DNA of 64,000 bases from Fimbriimonadaceae bacterium. GTDB taxonomy: Bacteria > Armatimonadota > Fimbriimonadia > Fimbriimonadales > Fimbriimonadaceae. Positions 46,960 to 57,654 of this stretch are shown in pieces (position 1 is the first letter of the stretch; each line of letters begins with the position of its first letter). The notes beneath the pieces were generated by a model. It was not told where the DNA came from, ran no database searches, and worked only from the letters and a program-made list of their open reading frames with translations. The position numbers and the translations under genes were made by a program. The stretch is taken from positions 2,040,218-2,104,217 of the forward strand of contig CP075365.1 in the NCBI GenBank assembly GCA_019454125.1, written 5' to 3'.

Positions 46960-47292
46960 GACCGGGGTAGGCACGGCTACCAGTCTTTCTGCCGCTCTGG
47001 AACATTTCCCGGCCGCAGAGCCTCTATGACTTGTCTACCAGACGGTTCTACCCGGCCGGTAGATGCGCAAGATATCCCCCCTATACGGGAAAACCATAAA
47101 CTCTTATAGAAGGTTAAGTGCTAACAACACTGACTACTTTTTCCACCAAGAAAAGTGGTTTTTCTATGAGACCATGGTCATATCCTTGTCTTTTGGGGTT
47201 ATAATGTGTGCCAGACTTGACGTTGAACTAGTCAGGTTCGCCGTTAGCTTGTCGTTATGGCAAGCAGGCCTTATCTTAGAGAGGTGATTGTG
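46960..47292. other. 333-bp AT-richer intergenic region upstream of the XRE-TPR gene
   Basis: Clearly lower in GC than everything around it. The first 105 bp hold five CTACC/GGTAG pentamers (46966, 46977, 47035, 47048, 47058) including a near-palindrome TCTACC-CGGCC-GGTAGA at 47047-47063. The rest is AT-rich with a consensus TATAAT at 47200-47205. A 74-codon frame exists here but its composition does not look like a gene. The region probably holds the regulator's promoter and operator. Confidence 0.55.
47200..47205 (+). promoter_or_regulatory. consensus -10 TATAAT upstream of the XRE-TPR regulator
   Basis: A perfect TATAAT about 90 bp before the start, in an AT-rich block. No -35 at standard spacing is convincing (TGGTCA lies 19 bp upstream), so activator dependence is possible. 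Confidence 0.4.
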
Positions 47293-48915
47293 ATGAACGA
47301 ATCCGCACAGCTGGCCGAGATCGGCCGGAAACTCAGGGAAGCCGCGAAGGACGCGGGCTTGTCGCTCAGAGACTTGGGCGATAAGATGGGGGTCTCTAGA
47401 CCTACCATCTATGCCTACGCCTCAGGAGCGCTTCGCATGTCCCCCGCTCGCTTGAGGCAAGCCGCCGAAGTAACCGGAAAGTCGGTGGCTTATTTCGACC
47501 CGAAAGACGTCGAAGACCTTGACGCGCGCTCGACCAGTGGCCAGGCCCTGCGCCTGATCGACGCCCTTATGGGCCCGCCCGACCCCTCCGCCGCCGCCAA
47601 GACGGCCCTGGACGCCATCGAACACAGCCGCGAGGCGGAGACGCCCGGCATCAAGGCCGAGTTCCTCCGGCGCGCCGGCGTGGCTCTTGCCAGCAAGGGC
47701 GACTATGTCGAGGCCGTGCAGCACTTGGAGAGCGCCCGAGCCCTCTTCCAGACTGCGGACGTCCAGGACAAGGCCGCCTCTTGCGCCCAGACCCTGGGCT
47801 ACTGCTATATCCCTCTCGGCCACATCGAGAAGGCCCGCACCTGCTTTGAAGCGGCGCGCGAGCACCTTCCCGAGGACGAGAAGTGGAAGGGCCAGGTGAG
47901 CCTGGCCGCCCTCGCCGAACGGGTCGGCGACTTCGCCACTGCCGAGAGCACGCTCAGCGCTCTCCTTGACGACAAGGACCTTGATGAAAAGGCCTTGACC
48001 TTTGTTCGCGCCAATTACGCGAGCATGGTATGCACCCGCGGCTTTTGGAAGTCGGGGCAGGCGCAAACGGAGACGGCCCTCGAGGCTGCCTACCGGACAG
48101 GACAGACGACGCAAGTCGCCGAACTCATGATTCAGAACGGTATCGCTTTGACTCACCTCGGGCAATTCGACGAGGCTTCCCTTATGCTCATGCGAGCGCG
48201 GGACGTCACGTTCAGCCTGCAGGACGAGTCCCGACAAACCATGGTCGAACTCGCGACCGGCATGTTGTTCGCCGCCGTTGGCGACGAGAACAAAGCCCGC
48301 GAGATGGTTATGAAAGGCATGGCCAAGGCTATGCGCGGCCAGTACCGCCGCTCCGAGTCGCTCGCCCTTCTGCTGCAAGCCGAAGGCGCGCTCGACCGAG
48401 GCGACGACTTCCTGGCCCGCGAGTACGCCGTCCAGGCCAAAGGCCACAGCGTGGCCCACCACTACCCGGTCGCCCAGGTGATCGCGGACACCGTGATGGC
48501 CATAGCCTGCGCCCGCCTGGGCGACGTCGACGCCGCTGAGACTGCCCTTATCGAGGCGCAGACCCTTGCGGCGAAGTCCGAGCTCGGCGAAGCCGCGGTG
48601 CGGATCGAGGAAGCAAGGGCCGCCATCGCGCTCGCCAAGGGCAACCAAGACGACGCGGTGGCGATCCTTGAAGGTGCCGTCGAAGACGCTCGCAAGCTCT
48701 CGCTGGAACCGCTTGCCGTCCACCTGCTCGGCCTTATTGCCAAGATCGAGTCCGGGAAATCGGGGAACGGGAAAGGCAAGTCAGCCCAAGACCGGGCGGA
48801 GGACGCCAAGCGTGCCCTGAATGAAAAGGCCGCCTGGAGCGAGTCTTGGAGCAGGGCCCTGGTCCTTGCCCCATCGAAGAGCGGGATATCCTCCTTCGGT
48901 AGGAACGGAGTGTGA
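47293..48915 (+). CDS. XRE-family HTH regulator with TPR repeats
   Basis: 540 residues from ATG 47293, preceded by AGAGGTGA. The N-terminal helix-turn-helix (residues about 5-60) reads LREAAKDAGLSLRDLGDKMG and VSRPTIYAYASGAL. The remainder is about ten tetratricopeptide-like helix pairs (ALASKGDYVEAVQHLESARA, TLGYCYIPLGHIEKARTCFE). XRE-TPR proteins often bind a peptide or a partner protein through the TPR superhelix and control an adjacent gene. The downstream lipoprotein gene overlaps its stop, so co-expression is certain if translated. The last 30 residues are poorly conserved-looking. Confidence 0.88.
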   Translation: MNESAQLAEIGRKLREAAKDAGLSLRDLGDKMGVSRPTIYAYASGALRMSPARLRQAAEVTGKSVAYFDPKDVEDLDARSTSGQALRLIDALMGPPDPSAAAKTALDAIEHSREAETPGIKAEFLRRAGVALASKGDYVEAVQHLESARALFQTADVQDKAASCAQTLGYCYIPLGHIEKARTCFEAAREHLPEDEKWKGQVSLAALAERVGDFATAESTLSALLDDKDLDEKALTFVRANYASMVCTRGFWKSGQAQTETALEAAYRTGQTTQVAELMIQNGIALTHLGQFDEASLMLMRARDVTFSLQDESRQTMVELATGMLFAAVGDENKAREMVMKGMAKAMRGQYRRSESLALLLQAEGALDRGDDFLAREYAVQAKGHSVAHHYPVAQVIADTVMAIACARLGDVDAAETALIEAQTLAAKSELGEAAVRIEEARAAIALAKGNQDDAVAILEGAVEDARKLSLEPLAVHLLGLIAKIESGKSGNGKGKSAQDRAEDAKRALNEKAAWSESWSRALVLAPSKSGISSFGRNGV

Positions 48916-49511
48916 GGAAAAACCTCCTGAAAATCGTGGCGGTCGGCATCCTGGCCGCCACGCTATTCGGCTGCGGTGGCCAGGGTTCGATGGTCACGCA
49001 GGAGCGCGGCGAGGGGAACATTCCCATCGGCCGCATGCCGGATCCTTTTGTCGAAGGGACCCTTGCGGTCTCCGACTCTAAAGGTGTCCGCCAGATGGTC
49101 AGGAGCACGAACGGAACCTTCTGGGTCGCCCCCTTGGCGTCCGGCCCGGCGAAGTTCATCGTCACCTCTTCGAACCCGAACCTGAAGCCCGTGCAGTTCA
49201 CCGCGACCATCGGCCTCAACCAGCGGTACATCTTCAAGGCCCGGTTCCCCAGGATCCGCCGGATTCAGATCCCGGTGGACTTGAACATCGGGATCCAAGA
49301 AGGCACCCAGCTGGAAGTCGGACGCAGGTATCCCATTCGCATCACGACCAATCTCGAGGGCCGCACTTTGGTGCTGCCGACGGTCTATATCAACAACGGC
49401 GTCGGCTCGCTCGACGACCTTGACCGGATGACCGTCCTCGTTCGTGGCAGGGGCGAAATCGTCACCGTCTACGAAGACCAAGAAAATTCTGTCCGGTTCA
49501 CCACCCGGTGA
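48912..49511 (+). CDS. putative lipoprotein coupled to the XRE-TPR regulator
   Basis: 199 residues from GTG 48912, overlapping the regulator stop as GTGA. A lipoprotein signal (KIVAVGILAATLFGCGGQG, Cys at about 21, lipobox LFGC) anchors it to a membrane. The mature part (NGTFWVAPLASGPAKFIVTS, VLPTVYINNGVGSLDDLDRM) looks like a beta-sandwich carboxypeptidase-regulatory-like domain. No enzyme motif. The tight coupling suggests that the regulator senses or controls this surface protein. Confidence 0.78.
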   Translation: MRKNLLKIVAVGILAATLFGCGGQGSMVTQERGEGNIPIGRMPDPFVEGTLAVSDSKGVRQMVRSTNGTFWVAPLASGPAKFIVTSSNPNLKPVQFTATIGLNQRYIFKARFPRIRRIQIPVDLNIGIQEGTQLEVGRRYPIRITTNLEGRTLVLPTVYINNGVGSLDDLDRMTVLVRGRGEIVTVYEDQENSVRFTTR

Positions 49512-49566
49512 GCCGGACAGGCCTCCCGAGCTTGCCGCCACGTTCCGAGACTATCCTATAGGGTCT

Positions 49567-50991
49567 ATGTCAACCGAATGGCGGCAAGACCGGGAATCGA
49601 GCGAAGTGGAACCAGGCGCGACCCTTGACGCCCTGATCGGATCGACGTCCGACGGCATTGTCTGCCTGGACGAGAACCTTCACGTGCTCCTCTATAACCA
49701 GGCGGCTCTCCGCGTCATGGACGCGGACCCTGACTCCCTGGTGGGCAGCGAGTTCCTCGCCTATGTCGATGCCGAAGACAGGGCTTCCGTCACCGCCCTC
49801 TTGCGAGACCTGGGCCAGACCGAGCTCGCCTCGCTCAACCTGGACCGCCCCTTCCAGTTCCGCTTTGCTCAAGGCGGTGCTGACCCTGTCCCGGTCGAAG
49901 CCACCGTCACCCAGACCATAACGGCCACCGGCCGTATCTTTGCGTTCTTCGTCCGAGACGTCTCAGAACAGGTGGAAGCCCAACGCCGCGTCGAAGGGCT
50001 GGAGTCCAGCTTGGCGACCAAGCTGGTCCAACTCCAAGAGTCAAAGGAGCGCCTGACCCTCCTGCAGGCGTTCTCAGACTTCCTCCAGTCGTGCCTCTCG
50101 CTTTCGGAGGCCTATGCCGAGGTCGCCCGGTTCGGTCGACGGCTCTTCCCCATTGGGGGCAGCCTCGCCGCGACCGAACCAGAGGGCAAGCGGCTCGTGA
50201 TCGTCGCCGCCTGGGGCGGCGCCACGGAGGGCGACAGCTTCGAGCCCGACGATTGCTGGGCACTGCGCCGGGGACGCGTCCACGAAAACCGCTTGGGCGA
50301 CCAGATGGTCTGCGAGCACGTCCCCGCCGACTCGCCGCCCTCGCTCTGTCTGCCGCTCCTGGCCCGGGGGGAGTGCCTGGGCGTCCTTCGCGTCCTTCGG
50401 AGCGCGGCCGACCCCGCCTTTTCAGAAGAAGACCAAGAGTTCTTGCTGGCCGTAGCCGACACGGTCAAGCTGCGCCTGGCCAACTTGCGGCTTCAAGAGG
50501 CCCTGCGGTCCCGTGCCCTCCCAGACGGGCTGACCGGCCTGCTGCGGAAGGCTTCTTTCGTCGAGATGCTCCGGTTGGAGATCGACCGAGCCCGCCGGAC
50601 CGATTCGCCCCTTGCGGTCGTCTCGCTCGACATTCCCGATTTCCCCGAGACGGTGGCGACTTACGGGCGCGAGGTGGCCGACCGGCTGCAGCGGGCCGTC
50701 GCCATGGCCCTGAAGGAATGCGTCGACCGGGGGGACATTGCTGGGCGGCTGGACGACGGCCTCTTCGCGGTGGCCATGACCGAGACCCGGAAGAAGCGGG
50801 CTATCTCCCGCGCCCAAGAAATCCTGGAAGAGACCTCCCGGACGTCCCTGCCGGACGGCCACCCCTTGCCGGCGGTGGCGATTGGGGTCGCCTGTTACCG
50901 TGAGCATGGCGAGACCGTCGGCGAGCTCCTAGAAGCCGCCATTTCAGCCGGGCGCGACGGCATCGCCCCCCAAGCGAACTCGGGAAGCTAG
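49567..50991 (+). CDS. PAS-GAF-degenerate GGDEF signalling protein
   Basis: 474 residues from ATG 49567. A PAS domain (about 20-130: STSDGIVCLDENLHVLLYNQ) is followed by a coiled linker, a GAF-like domain (about 170-310: RLVIVAAWGGATEGD, PSLCLPLLARGECLGVLRVL) and a GGDEF-like fold (about 325-470). The signature loop is AGRLDDGLFAVAM in place of GGDEF, and the metal-binding strand reads SLDIPDFPETV. It probably cannot make c-di-GMP and may be a receptor or regulatory dimer. TATCCT sits 9 nt before the start. Its stop shares CTAG with the convergent phosphoesterase. Confidence 0.85.
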   Translation: MSTEWRQDRESSEVEPGATLDALIGSTSDGIVCLDENLHVLLYNQAALRVMDADPDSLVGSEFLAYVDAEDRASVTALLRDLGQTELASLNLDRPFQFRFAQGGADPVPVEATVTQTITATGRIFAFFVRDVSEQVEAQRRVEGLESSLATKLVQLQESKERLTLLQAFSDFLQSCLSLSEAYAEVARFGRRLFPIGGSLAATEPEGKRLVIVAAWGGATEGDSFEPDDCWALRRGRVHENRLGDQMVCEHVPADSPPSLCLPLLARGECLGVLRVLRSAADPAFSEEDQEFLLAVADTVKLRLANLRLQEALRSRALPDGLTGLLRKASFVEMLRLEIDRARRTDSPLAVVSLDIPDFPETVATYGREVADRLQRAVAMALKECVDRGDIAGRLDDGLFAVAMTETRKKRAISRAQEILEETSRTSLPDGHPLPAVAIGVACYREHGETVGELLEAAISAGRDGIAPQANSGS

Positions 50992-51932
50992 CCTTTCCCG
51001 TCCGAGTTCCAGCCCCAGGAGACGTACGAGTGCTCCCAGCGGCCATCGGGGTAGAGGTCGAAGACGGTATAGCCAGGGTCAAAGGTGCGGCTCTTGCCCA
51101 TCCACCATGCCCCGCTCACGGCGCCGGCGCAGACGTAGCTCACCCCGTTGTAGTCGTAGCGGTCCACTAGGTGGATGTGGCCGCTGACGCAGAGCTTAAC
51201 CTGCGGGTTCGCGTCGAACACTTTGCGCACGTCGTCAAAGTTCTTCGTCTGCAGGCTGCCGCCCACCACCCATTCGCCCTGTGACGGCTTATAACCGTGG
51301 ACCATGTTGCAGGGGGCGATGAGGGGGATGTGCGACACCACCATCATCGGCTTTTCCGACTTGGCGATCTCGCCCTTGAACCAGTCTAGCTGGGCTTCAT
51401 CGAGATAGCCGTTGTAGCCGTCGTCGGTCATGATGAGCGTGTCCAGGACGACGAGCCGCCAGTCCCCCGCCTCCAACGCCTGGTAGGTGTTCGCGTATTC
51501 GAACGTCTCCATGAACCAGCGCTTGCCCCAGAGGGGCTCGTCGCCCGTGGTCTTGCTGGCCTTCTTGTTCCATCCCCAGACGTCGTGGTTGCCGAGGGTG
51601 TGCACAACGGGGACGTCGCAGTCCTTCATGACGCTTGAGAAGATCGCCCACTGAGTCTTGGCACGTTCCTCGGTCGCGGCGAAAGCGTCCATCACGAGGT
51701 CTCCGCCCGTCACCACCATGTCCGGTTTGGGATCCTGGGAGAGGGCGTGCCGGAGGGCCTTGGCCATGCCCCACGGAGCGTTCATCTCGGGCTGGACGTG
51801 GACGTCCGTAAAGTGGACGACCCGGAACGGCTTGAGGCGGGCGATATCGGTCTGTTCCTGGCGGCCGAAAGCCAAGGGAGCCAAGCTGGCGACTGCGCCC
51901 GCCGCGAGAAGTTCACGCCTTGTGAGACTCAT
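50988..51932 (-). CDS. Tat-exported calcineurin-like metallophosphoesterase
   Basis: 314 residues from ATG 51932. A twin-arginine signal (SLTRRELLAAGAVASLAPLA) leads into the metallophosphoesterase core: VVHFTDVHVQPEM (D.H), VVTGGDLVMD (GD), HTLGNHDVWG (GNH), VVSHIPLIAP and CVSGHIHLVDRYD (GH.H). Export by Tat suggests that metal loading occurs in the cytoplasm. Substrates may be phosphomonoesters, nucleotides or phosphodiesters. The ATG chosen gives the Tat signal directly. Confidence 0.9.
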   Translation of the reverse strand: MSLTRRELLAAGAVASLAPLAFGRQEQTDIARLKPFRVVHFTDVHVQPEMNAPWGMAKALRHALSQDPKPDMVVTGGDLVMDAFAATEERAKTQWAIFSSVMKDCDVPVVHTLGNHDVWGWNKKASKTTGDEPLWGKRWFMETFEYANTYQALEAGDWRLVVLDTLIMTDDGYNGYLDEAQLDWFKGEIAKSEKPMMVVSHIPLIAPCNMVHGYKPSQGEWVVGGSLQTKNFDDVRKVFDANPQVKLCVSGHIHLVDRYDYNGVSYVCAGAVSGAWWMGKSRTFDPGYTVFDLYPDGRWEHSYVSWGWNSDGKG

Positions 51933-52006
51933 ACCGGGATTTTGCCTCTTGCGCCTTCTTGCGGGCAACGGGCAGTGGGGAAAAGCGGAAAGAACCCATC
52001 GTGGCC

Positions 52007-52497
52007 ATGGCGGTCGTCCACCCGGACATCCTCGACGAGCGGCGGGCAAAAGGTCTGCTTGCGTTCTCGGTCGGCACTTTCGCCCTTTCCTGCGCCCTCC
52101 CGTGCTTCGTGTGGCTCACCGGTTCGAAGCCTTGGTTCGGCTGGGAGGCGCTCTTCTTCGGCGGCTTCGGAATTTTCGCGGGACAATTCGGCTGGTTCGC
52201 GAACCCCCTGCTCTTGCTCGCCTGGGTCGTGACAGCCGGGAGTCGCGGGAGGTTGGCGCGCGCGATCGCGGTCTTGCCCCTTGCCGTCTCGCTGCACACC
52301 TTCGCCATGCCGGCGCAAGAGTTCTGGGCCGACGAGGCGGGTGCGACCCGGATGCGGCTCGAAGCCCTCGATATCGGCGCCTGGTGGTGGTTCACGGCCC
52401 TCGCCCTGGTGGCGTTAGCGGCGTGGACAAAGCCCCTTCGCCGCCCGCCCGGGATCACTCCCCCGCTGCTCAACCGGCCGAACACGTCGGACTTGCT

Positions 52498-52501
<4 letters not shown>
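52007..52501 (+). CDS. small polytopic membrane protein (hypothetical)
   Basis: 164 residues from ATG 52007 with about four hydrophobic segments ([58 protein letters not shown]). Soluble loops carry [16 protein letters not shown]. No family recognised. Its start lies 74 bp from the divergent phosphoesterase start and its stop shares CTAG with the convergent transketolase. Confidence 0.65.
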
Positions 52502-54480
<1,979 letters not shown>

Positions 54481-54593
54481 GCACGGGACTGTACCCCTCG
54501 CGGCCCATCGCACCCGCCCCGGTCAAACTCTTGGGCGAACCTCCCGGCCCTTTTCGGGCCTCTATCCTTCGCAGAGGTAGCCTCGCAAAACGC

Positions 54594-56909
54594 ATGATCC
54601 CGCTCCTTGCCGCGCTGGCCCTTGCGCCGCACGCCGCGCCTTGGCGCGTGAACTCGTTCCACACCCTGGTCTGGGACGAGACGCCCTACTTACCGGTGGG
54701 CGTGCATGTCCCGGCCCAACCCGAAGCCGTGCAAGCAGCGGTGGACGCAGGCATCCACGACCTCGTCGTCGAGATCGGGGGGGACGCCTCGGATTGGCCG
54801 AAGGCGGCGGAAGTCTTGGAGAAGAACGGGTGCCGCTATGCCCTGAAGCTTTCGGTCGCGCGGCCCACGGCGGACACGGTCATCGTAGAGCCGCAGGGCT
54901 ACCGGATCCCGGACATCTTGCGCCCGCGCGACATTGAGCTGCGCCTGCCGGGGGCCAGCGAAGCGCTCTTGATTCTGGTGAAGGCGCGCGAGGGGTCCGT
55001 GCGGTGGTTCCGGCGCGTGCCCGTCATTGACGGCGTCCTCAGCGACCACATCGATCCCGAGGTCGAGCTGCCCCACGTGCTCCTGGTCTATCCGACGCAG
55101 CGCGACTTGCGGGCGCCCGACTACTGGTCCGCGTTCGACGAGCATCGCGACTACCTGCTGGAGATCTTCCGCTCGCGGCCGCCCGGGCCTGGGTGCCGGG
55201 CGATCATCGATCCTGGCGGGGCGGGAGTCGCTCAGACGGAGGGGGCCGTCCCCCTCTCGCCGCTCTTCCACACCGAGCTCGCCGACTACCTCAAGTCGCG
55301 TTACAAGGACGTGGCGAGCGCCCTCCGTGCCTGGTCGATCGCCGCGAACGACATCGACAGCTTCACGGTGATGGCCCGCCTTGTACCGCTTTGGTCTGAG
55401 ACGCGCGGCATCGCCCAGTTCTTCGACCCGCGCGAGAACCGCCTCTACACGACCGACCAGCAGAGGTCGACCGCCTGGGCCGACATTCGCCAGGTGAAGC
55501 GGCTGGCCGGGGCGAGACGCCTCGACCGCCTCAAAGCGACGCTTCGAAAGATCGCGGACTTGCCGGTGATCCAGACCTGGCACGAATGGGCCGACGAAGC
55601 CGTCCTGAGCGAGGGGCTCGCCTTCTCGACGGAAACGGGATCGGTGCCGGCGATGGTCGAGGGCGCCTCGCGCCCCCTCAGCAGCGTCTTGCGGCGGCGC
55701 GACCCATCCAGCCTTTGGGCGACGGACCTGACTCTCGTCGATGGGGGGCTCTCGGCCGAGGACGTCGTGCGCGAACTTGAAGGCATGGGCGTGCGCGGCT
55801 GGTTCTTCCGGGCAGGCGACCGAGGCACGCTCCAAGCGGTGGCGTCGATCGCCGCAGCCCGCGCCAGCGACCTCTCGTCGGCGGAGTGGACCGTCCGACC
55901 GCTCTTTTATCCGGAGGCGGCGCGAGGGGCGGCGGCCCCTGTCCGGCTCCGCGGCGGGCTCTGGTGGCTGCCGACCCCGACCCCCGGCGACCGCATCGAC
56001 TATGGCGCGGGGTATGAGGGCTATCGCGGCTCCGACGCGCTCGGCCCCTTCTTCGCGATCTGGTCGCGTGAAGGCGCACGGCCGACAAAGTTGCGCCTGA
56101 CCGACGAAAAGGGCGTGACCGCGACCGACTTGGACGGGAACATCACGGAACTCCGAGTCCGGCGTCACCGGACGGAACTGCTGGTGCCGGACCTGCCCGT
56201 CATCCTTCGCGGCCTCACGGTGCCGCCCGTCCCCGAGCAAGCGATGGCGGAGACCACCTCCGCGCTGGCGACCCTGTTCGACCACTTTGAGAACCGAGTA
56301 GACCCGGCCGGATCCGAGAAATATCTCTTCAGCGGAAAGCTGCGGGACTTCGAACAAGAACCCGGCGGAAGCTACAAGACCTTGCGCGAGCAGCTGAACC
56401 GGCTGGTTCCGCGGGCCGCCCCTTACACCTGGATCGAGGCCTTTCGATGCCCCAAGCACGACTTCAGCGAAGTCAGGCAAACGGCGGGCTCGGCCAGCGA
56501 ATCCACCTTGGCGCTCGCCTCGCGCATCCGCCCGAGCGGCGATTCGTTTGTGGGGACCTGGCCCATTCCCCGCCGCGCGAGCGGCAAGCAAGAAGTGTGG
56601 GTCGCCGCCTCGGTAGCGGGCAACGACCTTTCCGCCCTCACGGTGACGCTGGGGACGGCGGTGCTAAAGCCAGAGGCCGCGCCGGTCTCTTTCTATGGCG
56701 CAGGCTTCGGCTGGTACAAGCTGGGCGAGTGCGACCTCTCGACGCAGGTCGAAACGATTCAAGTCCGGGTCGAGCCGCGCCTCGGGTTGGACCTGGAGTT
56801 GGACGTGATCGTCGTCGGCCCTCCGGGGTTCCGACCGGACGGGCCGCGCCCGCCGATCACCTTCCTTTCGCCAAGCCCGACGGAAGGAAAGGGTTCGGGC
56901 GGTCTTTGA
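54594..56909 (+). CDS. large exported protein of unknown function, TIM-barrel glycosidase-like
   Basis: About 771 residues from ATG 54594. The leader IPLLAALALAPHAAPW probably exports it. The N-terminal region (VWDETPYLPVGVHVPAQPEA, HDLVVEIGGDASDWPKAAEV) looks like the start of a TIM-barrel GH42-type or GH-like domain, and SSPLSPLFHTELADYL is followed by a barrel-like TWHEWADEAVLSEG. The C-terminal third is beta-rich (QVRVEPRLGLDLELDVIVVG). Glutamates that could be catalytic exist, but I cannot place them. A distant glycoside hydrolase is the best guess. The 3' end overlaps the convergent VanX-like gene by 53 bp. Confidence 0.6.
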   Translation: MIPLLAALALAPHAAPWRVNSFHTLVWDETPYLPVGVHVPAQPEAVQAAVDAGIHDLVVEIGGDASDWPKAAEVLEKNGCRYALKLSVARPTADTVIVEPQGYRIPDILRPRDIELRLPGASEALLILVKAREGSVRWFRRVPVIDGVLSDHIDPEVELPHVLLVYPTQRDLRAPDYWSAFDEHRDYLLEIFRSRPPGPGCRAIIDPGGAGVAQTEGAVPLSPLFHTELADYLKSRYKDVASALRAWSIAANDIDSFTVMARLVPLWSETRGIAQFFDPRENRLYTTDQQRSTAWADIRQVKRLAGARRLDRLKATLRKIADLPVIQTWHEWADEAVLSEGLAFSTETGSVPAMVEGASRPLSSVLRRRDPSSLWATDLTLVDGGLSAEDVVRELEGMGVRGWFFRAGDRGTLQAVASIAAARASDLSSAEWTVRPLFYPEAARGAAAPVRLRGGLWWLPTPTPGDRIDYGAGYEGYRGSDALGPFFAIWSREGARPTKLRLTDEKGVTATDLDGNITELRVRRHRTELLVPDLPVILRGLTVPPVPEQAMAETTSALATLFDHFENRVDPAGSEKYLFSGKLRDFEQEPGGSYKTLREQLNRLVPRAAPYTWIEAFRCPKHDFSEVRQTAGSASESTLALASRIRPSGDSFVGTWPIPRRASGKQEVWVAASVAGNDLSALTVTLGTAVLKPEAAPVSFYGAGFGWYKLGECDLSTQVETIQVRVEPRLGLDLELDVIVVGPPGFRPDGPRPPITFLSPSPTEGKGSGGL

Positions 56910-57603
56910 GCGCTTCGTGCCAGAGCCGATTCTGCTCGGCATAGGCCTCGGGCGGAAGGTGGGCGAGCCCGTAGACGCACTCGTCGTGCCCCATGCGGAC
57001 GGCCCAGCCCGCATCGCCATAGCTGTAGTGCCAGAACTCATCGCGGCAGTTTGAAAAGCCGACGCCGAGCATGGCCTCGACCAGCGCGCTCCGGTTCGCC
57101 AGCGCTTGGTCGGTGAGGCCGTAGACAAAGGTAGGCGCCCCCATGAAGCGGTCATAGGGCGAGACCAGGTCGAGGGGTTCGTCCTCCAGGTCGACCAGGG
57201 TGACGTCGAGCGCTGCCCCGGTGCAGTGGCCCGGCGGCGCCTTTTGATCGGGCGGCGCGACGAAGCGGCAGACGAGGCGTCGCTTCGTCGCCGGGTCGAG
57301 TCCGGGCCGGGCTTCCTCGAGCTGCGACGTCATCCAGGCGAAGATCGCACGCTGGCGCTCGATCGGACGCCAGGCGTCTGTCACGGCAAGCCGAATCCCG
57401 GCGGGCAGGCTCCGGGCCGCGCGCTCCACCATCTCCGCGACGGACCTGCGGCAGTAAGGGATCGTCGTCGCGCGCACCAGCCGCACACTTGGCGCCGCGT
57501 CCCGGATGTCGACGAGCGGCTCGCCGTTCTCGCGCTCGCGGATCCGGTTGAGCGCGCGGATCGGCTCAGGCCGTCCCTTTGATCGGTCCCACTTCGCGGT
57601 CAC
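56857..57603 (-). CDS. VanX-like D-Ala-D-Ala dipeptidase (M15D-type)
   Basis: 248 residues, taking GTG 57603 as start. The zinc site is present: SRPPGHCTGAALDVTL-type motif (PPGHCTGAALDVTLVDL, His and Asp ligands) and the downstream RDEFWHYSYGD with catalytic Glu and third ligand His. LVDIRDAAPSVRLVRATTIP is the typical VanX N-terminus. It may trim D-Ala-D-Ala from peptidoglycan precursors or the wall; no van regulatory or ligase genes are near, so resistance is not implied. It starts 51 bp from the divergent ArgC-like gene. Confidence 0.88.
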   Translation of the reverse strand: MTAKWDRSKGRPEPIRALNRIRERENGEPLVDIRDAAPSVRLVRATTIPYCRRSVAEMVERAARSLPAGIRLAVTDAWRPIERQRAIFAWMTSQLEEARPGLDPATKRRLVCRFVAPPDQKAPPGHCTGAALDVTLVDLEDEPLDLVSPYDRFMGAPTFVYGLTDQALANRSALVEAMLGVGFSNCRDEFWHYSYGDAGWAVRMGHDECVYGLAHLPPEAYAEQNRLWHEALKDRPNPFLPSGLAKGR

Positions 57604-57642
57604 CTTGCCGGTGTTACCCGCTCCTCCCAACCGGACGCCAAG

Positions 57643-57648
57643 TATCCT
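57643..57648 (+). promoter_or_regulatory. candidate leaderless -10 element (TATCCT)
   Basis: TATCCT ends 6 nt before the GTG at 57655, and no ribosome-binding site is present. It lies within the 51-bp gap to the divergent VanX-like gene. Confidence 0.45.
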
Positions 57649-57654
57649 GGGCAG

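Noticed and set aside
47063-47287. 74-codon frame in the AT-rich region before the XRE-TPR gene
   Set aside because: No ribosome-binding site, no motif, composition unlike a gene, and it overlaps the regulator's promoter region.
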